Source of the DNA: JBNKHG01 sp050290225
GTDB taxonomy: Bacteria > Pseudomonadota > Gammaproteobacteria > Pseudomonadales > Cellvibrionaceae
Reading direction: 5' to 3'
Assembly: GCA_050290225.1 (NCBI GenBank)
Contig: JBNKHG010000093.1
Coordinates: 45,740 to 109,739 of the forward strand
DNA length: 64,000 nucleotides
The notes below the pieces were generated by a model. The model had not been told where the DNA came from and did not search any database. It saw only the letters and a program-made list of their open reading frames with translations. Positions 1 to 7,415 of this stretch are shown one piece after another. The stretch's first letter is position 1. Each line of letters begins with the position of its first letter. The position numbers were made by a program, and so were the translations under genes.

Positions 1-1
1 G

Positions 2-187
2 GGTATGGCCTGGTCACTGGTGATCATCACCGTGGTCTTCGCACTGGTAGTGGTGCCCACAAGTTTGTTTTGGACGCTGCTCGGTGATCAGGTAAGCCAG
101 CACCTGACATCGGAGCGTGCCAGGCAATGGTTTAATCGTTCGTTGGGTGCTTTAACGGCGCTGTCAGTTGTACTGATTGTCGGCTAG
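2..187 (+). CDS. LysE/RhtB family amino-acid exporter, C-terminal fragment
   Basis: The reading frame is already open at the left edge of the window and ends in a TAG, so only about 61 C-terminal residues are visible. They contain two hydrophobic helices (around residues 4-28 and 46-61) separated by a short polar stretch containing ARQWFNRSLG. A late Arg-rich loop followed by a final helix is typical of the C-terminus of LysE/RhtB exporters, inner-membrane proteins that export amino acids such as lysine, homoserine or threonine. The internal ATG at position 5 is unlikely to be the true start. Family assignment rests on this short C-terminal pattern alone; substrate cannot be inferred. Confidence 0.55.
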   Translation, partial: GMAWSLVIITVVFALVVVPTSLFWTLLGDQVSQHLTSERARQWFNRSLGALTALSVVLIVG

Positions 188-213
188 CGCACTTGCGCAG
201 AGCTATTAGCGGC

Positions 214-1539
214 TTACTTCAGCAGTTTCTGGAACTCGGACGAGGTGGCGATCACGCCGTCGTTGAAGTAAGCCTCGTGATTTTCCTCCACCTTTTTCAA
301 TTCGTAGGCATAGTTCACCAGCAAGCCGGCGGACTGTCTAATGCCATTGACGGATGTGTCGCCGAGCCAATTCAGGCGCGCAATACGGGCACCATTGCCC
401 AGGTGGAAGCGGGAAACCGGGTCCAGGGGTGTGCTGCCTTTTTTGGCGTGGTAAAGGTAGTGGGCGCAGAGCCGCATCAAAATGGGTTGCAGGGATTCCG
501 TGCAGGCGGGGTCGTTATACCAGGTTTTGGAGCTGAGCATATTGAGCCGCTCCCGCTCCTCTTCGGTGACCAGTGTTGAAGGGCCCGCCAGGACTTCGCG
601 CTCCAGCCAACGACAAAAGCCGGGAATGGGGGAGAGGGTGGCAAACTGTTTGAGTTGCTCGAACTCCTTGCGCAATTCCAGCACCACCTGCTTGATCAGG
701 AAGTTGCCGAAAGAGATGCCCTTGAGCCCTTCCTGGCAATTGCTGATGGAGTAAAAAATCGCGGTATCGAAGTCGGCTTTCTTGCCATTTAACAGGCCGT
801 TGCCGTTATCCAGCTCCGGGTCGGCAAGCAGTTGCTGAACGTTGCCTGCTATGCCTTTGACCAGGGCCACCTCCACAAAAATGAGGGGTTCGTCTTCCAG
901 CGCCGGATGGAAAAATGCGAAACAGCGGCGGTCATCGGCCAGGCGCCGGCGCAGGTCACTCCAGCCACGCATTTCGTGAACGGCTTCGTACGCTATCAGC
1001 TTCTCCAGAATGTGGGCCGGGGTGCGCCAGCTGATCTGCTCCAGGGTGAGAAAACCGCGGTTGAACCAGGAGATCAACAGGTGCTTGAGGTCGGCATCGA
1101 CGGCGGCAAAGGCCGGGTTGTCCGGCACCGTGGCCAGCAGGTCCTGACGCATCCCGATCAGCGTGGCGGTGCCCCGTGGGGCCATATTGATGCGGCGAAA
1201 CAACTGCTGGCGCGGGGCCTCGATAGCGTGACTGAGGCAGCGATAGTTTCTGAGGTCGGGATTATCCTTGTAAGCCTCGGCACAGTGAATAATGGTTTCC
1301 GGATCGGGACTGAAGTCGTCGCAGAGCAATTGAAAAAAATCGCGCTTTTCCTCGCTGGAAAGTGCCCGGTAGGCTTTGACCACCCGGTGGGCAATGGCAG
1401 TGCCCATTGCCTCGCCCTTGCTGGTGCAGAGTTCGCGACAAAGCCCGGCGAGGGAGTTGCCCGGCTCCTGCCGGCTGCCGGCCAGCAGTTCCAGGCCGGC
1501 TTCGGCGATAGAACTCACCCACTGGTTAAAACTCTTCAT
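214..1539 (-). CDS. Malonyl-CoA decarboxylase
   Basis: This 441-residue protein matches malonyl-CoA decarboxylase, which converts malonyl-CoA to acetyl-CoA and CO2. An N-terminal helical domain (about residues 1-190) is followed by the catalytic acetyltransferase-like domain. Recognisable blocks are FFHPALEDEPLIFVEVAL (209-226), FYSISNCQEGL (262-272) with the conserved serines, FHLGNGARIARLNWLGDTS starting near residue 378 with the conserved His379, and a C-terminal SAGLLVNY. In the human enzyme a Ser and a His of these blocks are catalytic. It lies alone, facing the LysE gene. The upstream Shine-Dalgarno is weak. Family assignment is strong; whether it clears stray malonyl-CoA or serves malonate use is unknown, as no mdc or mat genes are nearby. 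Confidence 0.92.
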   Translation of the reverse strand: MKSFNQWVSSIAEAGLELLAGSRQEPGNSLAGLCRELCTSKGEAMGTAIAHRVVKAYRALSSEEKRDFFQLLCDDFSPDPETIIHCAEAYKDNPDLRNYRCLSHAIEAPRQQLFRRINMAPRGTATLIGMRQDLLATVPDNPAFAAVDADLKHLLISWFNRGFLTLEQISWRTPAHILEKLIAYEAVHEMRGWSDLRRRLADDRRCFAFFHPALEDEPLIFVEVALVKGIAGNVQQLLADPELDNGNGLLNGKKADFDTAIFYSISNCQEGLKGISFGNFLIKQVVLELRKEFEQLKQFATLSPIPGFCRWLEREVLAGPSTLVTEEERERLNMLSSKTWYNDPACTESLQPILMRLCAHYLYHAKKGSTPLDPVSRFHLGNGARIARLNWLGDTSVNGIRQSAGLLVNYAYELKKVEENHEAYFNDGVIATSSEFQKLLK

Positions 1540-1743
1540 AAAGCTACTGTCCCTACACGTGTGATTGACTAAATGGGGAGTTCACAGAACCGCTGTTGGC
1601 GATACTGCGCGAAAGCTCCTAAGTCTGGAAAGTTCCAAAGTTTAGTATAAGCAAGGCTGGGAGTGTAAGGTTATGGAGGATAAAGAGCTGCGCTCTGTAC
1701 ATTGCGCGGGGTAGCAGGCAGATCTGGGGCGGTGGCTCGATAA

Positions 1744-1769
1744 ACCGGCCGGTGATATCGCCGGCCGGT
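1744..1769 (-). terminator. Hairpin downstream of the DUF4382 lipoprotein gene
   Basis: A perfect 9-bp inverted repeat, ACCGGCCGG and CCGGCCGGT, with an 8-nt loop lies 15 nt beyond the stop codon of the DUF4382 gene. On the minus strand it is followed by a modest T-rich stretch (TTTAT). Position and strength suggest a transcription terminator. Confidence 0.6.
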
Positions 1770-1784
1770 CTACCCTGTGTGTCG

Positions 1785-2786
1785 TTACTCTACGCTCACA
1801 GTGAAGTCAACGACGCTGTCCTCGTTGGCGACTACGGTTGTCGGGCTGTCGGCGCTTTCAACGAATTCGATGACGTCACCGCCCAGCTCCGAATCGTCAT
1901 CGGCGGCCTGACAGGTGAATACAACCTTGTATTCGCCGGGTGCCACATAGCCCACAGTGTATTCGTACAGGCCTGAATCAGCATTGAAACCGACGCTGGC
2001 ACTGGTCAGCGGTGCATCTTCGCTACCTTCGTCGCCGGTCGTAGTGTCGGCACCACCTTCGTACACGTAAACGGCATATCCGGTTTCAGTGTTGATATCG
2101 CCGGTACAGCCATCCGCCGTTAGCAGGTCGGCATCCACGCTACCTGTGATATTGCCGCTTACCGCCATGTCCACCATACGCAGAGAGGGGCGCAGCCGGT
2201 AATCACTGAAACCCTGGGGATCGTTGACGGATTTGCGCAAATCGAAATCAATCACAAAATCATGAAGGCCGCCGGCCAGTATTGTAAAGCCGGTATTCAG
2301 TTTGAGTCCGGATTCGCTGCCGCTGGGGATATACAGGGATTCAATGCCGCCGTCATCCAGGACCACCATGGAGTCCATAACGCCGCGCTCGGCCTGCACA
2401 TCCAGGCGCATCCAGGGGTATTTGCCGGCTGTCAACGTTTCCCCATCCAGCAGGCTTGCACTGTCCGTGCCTTGCAATTCTTTCAGCTCAATACAACGGA
2501 CGGTGGATTCGCCTTCGGGTGTGGGGCTCGGCTCCACGCCATCCAGCAGCTCCTGGCAAGTCTGGCTGTCTCCGCTCAGCGGCAGGCTTTCCTGTCCACC
2601 CTCCGCGTGCTGGACGGTGACACCGACAAACTGGACCAGAACCTTCTCGACGTTGTCCACCGTTGCATCGGTAACGTCCAGGCTCAACACGCCGGTGCCG
2701 GGATCGGAACTGTCTGAACCGCCGCAGGCAACGAGGCCAAGGCAAGCCAGTGCTATCACCGATGATCGGTAAATTGGTTTTAACAT
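1785..2786 (-). CDS. DUF4382 domain lipoprotein
   Basis: A 333-residue secreted protein. The N-terminus carries a lipoprotein signal with lipobox LVAC (Cys21) followed by GGSDSSD, a low-complexity linker usual for exported lipoproteins. Residues about 30-180 match the DUF4382 pattern (VLSLDVTDATVDNVEKVLVQ, later WMRLDVQAERG), a beta-rich extracytoplasmic domain of unknown function. A second beta-rich segment with Asp-rich stretches follows. The start is supported by GGGAGA about 8 nt upstream. It appears monocistronic with a hairpin downstream. Family recognition is good; function is unknown. Confidence 0.8.
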   Translation of the reverse strand: MLKPIYRSSVIALACLGLVACGGSDSSDPGTGVLSLDVTDATVDNVEKVLVQFVGVTVQHAEGGQESLPLSGDSQTCQELLDGVEPSPTPEGESTVRCIELKELQGTDSASLLDGETLTAGKYPWMRLDVQAERGVMDSMVVLDDGGIESLYIPSGSESGLKLNTGFTILAGGLHDFVIDFDLRKSVNDPQGFSDYRLRPSLRMVDMAVSGNITGSVDADLLTADGCTGDINTETGYAVYVYEGGADTTTGDEGSEDAPLTSASVGFNADSGLYEYTVGYVAPGEYKVVFTCQAADDDSELGGDVIEFVESADSPTTVVANEDSVVDFTVSVE

Positions 2787-3094
2787 GTGTCTGTCTCCCT
2801 ACTTTATGGTCAATGTTTTCGCGCCAACTGCACCTGGCGCGTAAATTTCCTAAAGGATATTACTCTTGAAGTGGAACACAACAAACCGGGCGGGGCGAGA
2901 GCTGTGATGAATATCAAGTTTTCCACAAATTCATGAAAAGTCCTGAAAGGGAGCGAAACCAACCGGACGGGGCGAGAGTTGTGACGAAGTTCAAGTTTTT
3001 GACACAGGAGGGCGCATTGTTGATTTGACCGACTTGTTGATTCGGCCGCCTTGGCCGGGGACAAGGCCCCGGGGTTGAGGCGCAGACTGAACAA
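2787..3094. other. Intergenic region with a long imperfect direct repeat
   Basis: This 308-bp gap separates the 3' end of gap from the DUF4382 gene (both minus strand). It holds the upstream region of the DUF4382 gene and two imperfect 48-bp direct copies described separately. No gene is supported here: open frames on the minus strand have no ribosome binding site and simply read through the repeats. Confidence 0.6.
2880..3004. repeat. Imperfect 48-bp direct repeat, two copies, 77-bp period
   Basis: Copies at 2880-2927 and 2957-3004 match at about 40 of 48 positions. Both share AACCGG-CGGGGCGAGAG and end in TCAAGTTTT--ACA. The copies are on the same strand with 29 bp between them. They lie between gap and the DUF4382 gene; role unknown. 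Confidence 0.75.
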
Positions 3095-4105
3095 TCAGCC
3101 AAACTCGTGAATGATGTCCAACAGGTCGCAGACCCGGTTGGAGTATCCCCACTCGTTGTCATACCAGTTCAGGGTGCGCAAAAAACGGCCGTCGGTGACT
3201 TGAGTGAATTCGGCATCGTAGATGGAAGAACAGGGGTTGCCGATGATATCGGAGGACACCAGGGGCGTGTCGGCATAGTGCAGAATCTGTTTCAGTCGCG
3301 GGCTGTCGCTAGCGGCGCGCACCGCCTGGTGGACGTCTTCGATCGTGACCTGTTTGCGAAGTTTGGCAAACAGATCCACCACCGACCCGTCGGGCACGGG
3401 TACCCGGCAGGCAATCCCATCGAGCTTGCCTTTCAGTTCCGGCAGTACCACCCCTACCGCCTTCGCCGCGCCGGTGGATGTGGGGATGATGTTTTCCGCC
3501 GCAGCGCGGCTGCGGCGCCAGTCGGAGTGTGGTACATCGGCCAGGCGCTGATCGTTGGTGTAGGCATGTACGGTATTGATTACCCCCTCCTCGATACCGA
3601 AGGCGTCATTGAGCACCTTGGCCATCGGGGCGAGGCAGTTGGTGGTGCAGCTGGCATTGGATATCAGCCGGTGCTCGGGCTTGAGGCCATCCTCGTTGAC
3701 GCCGAGCACTACGGTGTAGTCAATGGCGTCTTTGGCCGGTACCGTCAGGATAACGCGCTTGGCGCCGGCATCCAGGTGTTGGGTAAGGCTGGCGCGATCG
3801 CGGAACACCCCCGTCGCCTCGATCACCACATCGACATTCAAACCGGCCCAGGGCAGTTGGTCGGGCGCGCGCAATTTGAGCATGCGGATACGGCCGCGGT
3901 CGGTTATCAGGTCGCCATCGACCAGTTCCAGTTTGCCGTCAAAGCGCCCCATGACGGTGTCGTAGTTGAGCAGGTAGCGCAGGGTCTCGTTGTCGAACAG
4001 GTCATTGATGGCCACCAGTTGGATATCTTTCGACGCCGGCATCTCATGCAAAATCCGGAACACTGAGCGGCCGATACGGCCAAGTCCGTTGATAGCGACT
4101 CTCAT
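3095..4105 (-). CDS. gap: Type I glyceraldehyde-3-phosphate dehydrogenase
   Basis: A 336-residue GAPDH catalysing NAD-dependent oxidative phosphorylation of glyceraldehyde 3-phosphate. The Rossmann motif INGLGRIGR is at 5-13, the active-site block SNASCTTNC at 149-157 with nucleophile Cys153, the catalytic His180 in NTVHAYTNDQ, and the C-terminal NWYDNEWGYSNR is intact. All expected catalytic residues are present. ATG overlaps the stop of the upstream GAPDH-like gene by 4 nt (ATGA) and has an excellent ribosome binding site (AAAGGAGG, 6 nt spacing) inside that gene, so the two are translationally coupled. The SNASCTTNC context and overall pattern fit Gap rather than erythrose-4-phosphate dehydrogenase. 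Confidence 0.93.
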   Translation of the reverse strand: MRVAINGLGRIGRSVFRILHEMPASKDIQLVAINDLFDNETLRYLLNYDTVMGRFDGKLELVDGDLITDRGRIRMLKLRAPDQLPWAGLNVDVVIEATGVFRDRASLTQHLDAGAKRVILTVPAKDAIDYTVVLGVNEDGLKPEHRLISNASCTTNCLAPMAKVLNDAFGIEEGVINTVHAYTNDQRLADVPHSDWRRSRAAAENIIPTSTGAAKAVGVVLPELKGKLDGIACRVPVPDGSVVDLFAKLRKQVTIEDVHQAVRAASDSPRLKQILHYADTPLVSSDIIGNPCSSIYDAEFTQVTDGRFLRTLNWYDNEWGYSNRVCDLLDIIHEFG

Positions 4106-5133
4106 GGGCGACCTCCTTTGCCGCTTGCGGGCACTGGCAGTTGGCTGTAGAGCCGCAGGGCCTCGATCAGCCGGCAGGCGTGACTGAGGCCGTTATCGTA
4201 CCAGCTCAGGGTTTTGACCAAGTGCTCGCCAGACATAAGGGTGGCCTTGAGATCATAGATGGCGGAGTAGCGGGAACCGATGACATCCGAGGACACGATC
4301 GGATCGGTGGCCACACTCAACAATTGTGGGTAGGTCTCGACGCTTTCAGCCACGGCGCGGTTCACATCCTCGACATCGTGGCCGGGGTTCTTCAGTGAGA
4401 CGGTCAAGTCCAGCAGCGACCCCTTTTGGATAGGAACATTGAGGGCGCTGCTTTGCAATTTGCCGGCAAATTGCGGCAACACTTTCGCCACCCATTCGGC
4501 CGAGGCGTTGGTGTTGGGAATAATATTCTCCGCGCCGCAGCGACTGCGGCGGAAATCCTTGCCGGCATAATCCTGCAGCGACTGGTCGCTGGTATAGGCG
4601 TGCAGGGTAACCATACTGGCGGCTTCCACTCCCAGGGTCCGGTCGAGCACGGTCAGCAGCAGCGCCAGGGCATTGGTGGTGGAGGATCCGGCGGAGATCA
4701 ACCGGTGCTCGGGACGGGCATCCCGGTCGTTCAAGCCCGGCATGACCAGGGCGTCGATGGGCTCGGCCGGGAGCATCGAGGTAAACACCCGGGGGGCTCC
4801 GCTGTCCAGGTGGGCCTGCAGGCTGCGGCGGTCGTTAAAGACTCCGGTGCAGTCCACCACCACATCCACATCGAAGACGTCCCAGGGAACGGATCTCGGG
4901 TCTCTGACGCCCAACAACCGACTTCGAAACTTGTCGTTGATCAGGTAGTTGTTTTCGAGTCGGGCGTCACAGCGGTTGTGACGGTCGTTGGTCAGTAAAT
5001 AATGAAGGATATCCGGTTGGGCGATATCGTTGATCGCGACTACGGCGATATCGTCCCCCTCCATGGCCAGGCGATAGAGGTGGCGGCCGATATGGCCAAA
5101 TCCCATAATGCCGATGCGTGTGGTTTTATCCAT
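4102..5133 (-). CDS. GAPDH-like protein lacking the catalytic cysteine
   Basis: A 343-residue GAPDH paralogue, first gene of a two-gene operon with the canonical gap. The NAD-binding motif MGFGHIGRH (10-18), the fold-wide blocks FRRSRCGAENIIPN and the catalytic-type histidine (TLHAYTSDQ, His178) remain. The active-site block reads ISAGSSTTNALAL instead of ISNASCTTNCLAP: the nucleophile position is Ser151 (codon TCC, 4681-4683) and the second Cys is Ala. The C-terminal NEWGYS block is also changed (WYDNGLSHACR). The frame is full length without stops, so it looks maintained rather than decayed. It cannot perform normal thioacyl chemistry; a regulatory, hetero-oligomeric or alternative dehydrogenase role is inference. 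Shine-Dalgarno is poor. Confidence 0.85.
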   Translation of the reverse strand: MDKTTRIGIMGFGHIGRHLYRLAMEGDDIAVVAINDIAQPDILHYLLTNDRHNRCDARLENNYLINDKFRSRLLGVRDPRSVPWDVFDVDVVVDCTGVFNDRRSLQAHLDSGAPRVFTSMLPAEPIDALVMPGLNDRDARPEHRLISAGSSTTNALALLLTVLDRTLGVEAASMVTLHAYTSDQSLQDYAGKDFRRSRCGAENIIPNTNASAEWVAKVLPQFAGKLQSSALNVPIQKGSLLDLTVSLKNPGHDVEDVNRAVAESVETYPQLLSVATDPIVSSDVIGSRYSAIYDLKATLMSGEHLVKTLSWYDNGLSHACRLIEALRLYSQLPVPASGKGGRP

Positions 5134-5434
5134 AGGTGTTGGTTGTTCCGTGTTGGTTAACGGGTGGGGCGAACCCTAAGGGTTAGTATAGATAAGGTGG
5201 GGAGAGTCGCTGCTAATCCTGTCGATTGTCGGGTAAATCCCGGCTTTTTCTTTGCATCTTATATCGAAAAAAACTATCTTTTGGTTATATGGCATAGGGA
5301 AAAGTGATGCGGTATACGCGAAAACCTAATATTCGTGTGAAAGCGACCGATAACGTATGAGAGGCGGTACCACTTGACGAGAGTCGCTGTTGAATGGTGC
5401 GCTCTATACCAGTGAGAAGTTGGGGGATAGTAAA
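5134..5434. other. Divergent intergenic region between the GAPDH operon and the CBS gene
   Basis: Contains the putative promoter of the GAPDH operon and the leader of the CBS-domain gene. No gene of its own is supported. Confidence 0.6.
5172..5190 (-). promoter_or_regulatory. Putative -10 box plus palindrome upstream of the GAPDH operon
   Basis: On the minus strand a TATACT hexamer (5190-5185) resembles a sigma-70 -10 box and is followed immediately by the perfect palindrome AACCC-TAA-GGGTT (5184-5172). No convincing -35 box is visible. Placement about 40 nt before the first gene suggests a promoter with an overlapping operator, but no regulator is identified. Confidence 0.35.
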
Positions 5435-5866
5435 ATGCTGCGTTCCGTTGAACTCAAAGACTATATGGTTTACAACCCGGTGAGCGTGAAACCAGACACG
5501 AACTTGCTGGAAGCCATTCACCATATCATCGTCAACAAGGTTTCCGGTGTGTGTGTCGTCGACGATGACAACTACCTGGTCGGTATGTTATCGGAAACCG
5601 ACTGCATGAGAGCGGTGTTGAGTTCCATCTACAATGAATCCGGTATCGGTTTGGTGGGGGACGTGATGACCACCACAGTCGAAGTCGCCAATGCCGATGA
5701 GGATATCGTCGATCTGGCATCGGATATGATGAAAAAGAATCAGCGTCGCCGCCCGGTAGTGGAGGAGGGGAAACTGGTGGGCCAGATTACCTGTCGACAG
5801 TTGTTGCGGGCGGTGAAGGAATTTGCCGCACCGGAGGATCCCACAGAGCATATGGGAAAAGACTGA
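5435..5866 (+). CDS. CBS-domain protein
   Basis: The protein from the ATG at 5435 is 143 residues and consists of a tandem pair of CBS motifs, the usual Bateman module that binds adenine nucleotides. The first runs over MVYNPVSVKPDTNLLEAIHHI...GVCVVDDDNYLVGMLSETDCMRA, the second over MTTTVEVANADEDIVDLASDMMKKNQRRRPVVEEGKLVGQITCRQLL. There is no attached catalytic domain. I prefer 5435 over the in-frame ATG at 5390 because GGGGGA lies 7 nt before it and the CBS fold begins directly. It is transcribed divergently from the GAPDH operon, so an energy-sensing link to glycolysis is conceivable but unproven. Confidence 0.85.
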   Translation: MLRSVELKDYMVYNPVSVKPDTNLLEAIHHIIVNKVSGVCVVDDDNYLVGMLSETDCMRAVLSSIYNESGIGLVGDVMTTTVEVANADEDIVDLASDMMKKNQRRRPVVEEGKLVGQITCRQLLRAVKEFAAPEDPTEHMGKD

Positions 5867-6066
5867 TTATTCCGCCCAAACGTTGATGATGTAATACACT
5901 CAGCGACAACCGACTGACCGACTGTACGTTTGTTGGGATTGTCATTGGGGATTGTTATTGAGGTTCGTCACAAGGGATCGACAGAAAATCTTACACCTGA
6001 ATCGTTGAGGGCGCGGGTGCTGAGTTCGTCATTTGAGAGTCAGACGAAAAGAGATGAGGTTGATAG

Positions 6067-7395
6067 GTGATTCCCGATGCTATAGCGCCCCTTTACCCGA
6101 CGCATATTCAACAACACTTTAAAAACACTTGCCAGCTGCTGCAGTCCCTGGGTTATGAGCAGCTGCTGATTGGTGCCGGCGACCAACTCTATCGCTTTCG
6201 CGATGATGGTCACTATCCGTTTAAATGCAACCCGTATTTCACCACCTGGCTGCCGTTGGAAGAGGCCAGCCAGTCGTTGCTGTTGATCGATGTGAACAGC
6301 GATCGCCCGCAGTTGTTTCACTTCCAGCCGGAGGATATCTGGCACAAGGTGATTCCGGTTTCCAGCGAACGGGTTCAGCAGCAGTTTGCGCTGACCACCT
6401 TTGCCACGGTAGAGGCGTTGTTGGGGCGTCTCCAGTCCAGTCTTCGCGCAGCGGCCTATATCGGCCCGGCAATCAACCTGTTGGATCAGCTGCCCGGGGT
6501 AACGATCAATCCCCAACCCCTATTGAATGCGTTGGATTACCGGCGCGCTTACAAATCCCCCTACGAGCAGGGCTGCCTGCGCCTCGCCAACCGCCTTGCG
6601 GTCAAGGGCCATCGGGCGGCGGCTGAAGCTTTTGCCGCGGGGGCCTCCGAGTTCGGAATCCATATGGCCTACCTGGAGGCCACCGGACAATTGGAGAATG
6701 AACTGCCCTATACCAACATCATCGCCCTCAACGAAAATGCCGCCGTGTTGCACTATATGCAGAAGCAGCGTCGATTACCGGGGGAACACAGGTCATTCCT
6801 TATCGATGCCGGGGCGGATGTGGCGGGATACGCGGCGGATATCAGTCGCACCTACGCCGCGTCCGGGTCACGATTTGCCGAACTGATTACCGCGATGGAT
6901 CAACTGCAGCGGGATATTATTGGCGCCATCAAACCTGGCGGCAGTTATATTGATCTCCATATCACTGCCCATCGTTTCCTGGCCGGTGTGCTTTCCGAAT
7001 TCGACCTGATCGATTGCACAGTGGATGAGGCTTTGGAGACAGGCATTACCGGCGTCTTCTTTCCCCACGGTTTGGGACATCTGTTGGGCGTACAGGTACA
7101 CGATCGCGGTGGCTGGATGCATTCGCCTGAGGGGGATGAGTTGGCGCCGCCCGACGCGCATCCCTATTTACGCCTGACACGCCGGATTGAAGCGAATATG
7201 GTGTTTACCATAGAGCCGGGGCTCTATTTTATCCCGCCTTTGTTGGCGCAGGCCCATGCCGATGAGCGTCGGCAGGGAATCAACTGGCGTGAAGTGGAAA
7301 AACTGCAACCCTACGGCGGGATTCGTATCGAGGACGACATTTTGCTGACCAATTTGGGGGTTGAAAACCTGACGCGGGAAGCGGGGCTAAAATAG
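6067..7395 (+). CDS. pepQ: Xaa-Pro dipeptidase (prolidase)
   Basis: A 442-residue metallopeptidase of the pita-bread fold, cleaving dipeptides with C-terminal proline; size matches E. coli PepQ (443) and the Alteromonas prolidase/OPAA enzymes. The dinuclear metal ligands are visible: Asp247 and Asp258 (IDAGADVAGYAADIS), His334 (FFPHGLGHLLG), Glu383 (FTIEPGLYF) and Glu422 (GGIRIEDD). The N-terminal creatinase-like domain covers about residues 1-155. The start codon is GTG at 6067, preceded by a GAGG about 7 nt upstream. It stands alone, convergent with the TPR-protein gene. Organophosphate side activity, known for some relatives, cannot be judged. Confidence 0.93.
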   Translation: MIPDAIAPLYPTHIQQHFKNTCQLLQSLGYEQLLIGAGDQLYRFRDDGHYPFKCNPYFTTWLPLEEASQSLLLIDVNSDRPQLFHFQPEDIWHKVIPVSSERVQQQFALTTFATVEALLGRLQSSLRAAAYIGPAINLLDQLPGVTINPQPLLNALDYRRAYKSPYEQGCLRLANRLAVKGHRAAAEAFAAGASEFGIHMAYLEATGQLENELPYTNIIALNENAAVLHYMQKQRRLPGEHRSFLIDAGADVAGYAADISRTYAASGSRFAELITAMDQLQRDIIGAIKPGGSYIDLHITAHRFLAGVLSEFDLIDCTVDEALETGITGVFFPHGLGHLLGVQVHDRGGWMHSPEGDELAPPDAHPYLRLTRRIEANMVFTIEPGLYFIPPLLAQAHADERRQGINWREVEKLQPYGGIRIEDDILLTNLGVENLTREAGLK

Positions 7396-7415
7396 CCCCG
7401 CCCGCAATTACCTGT

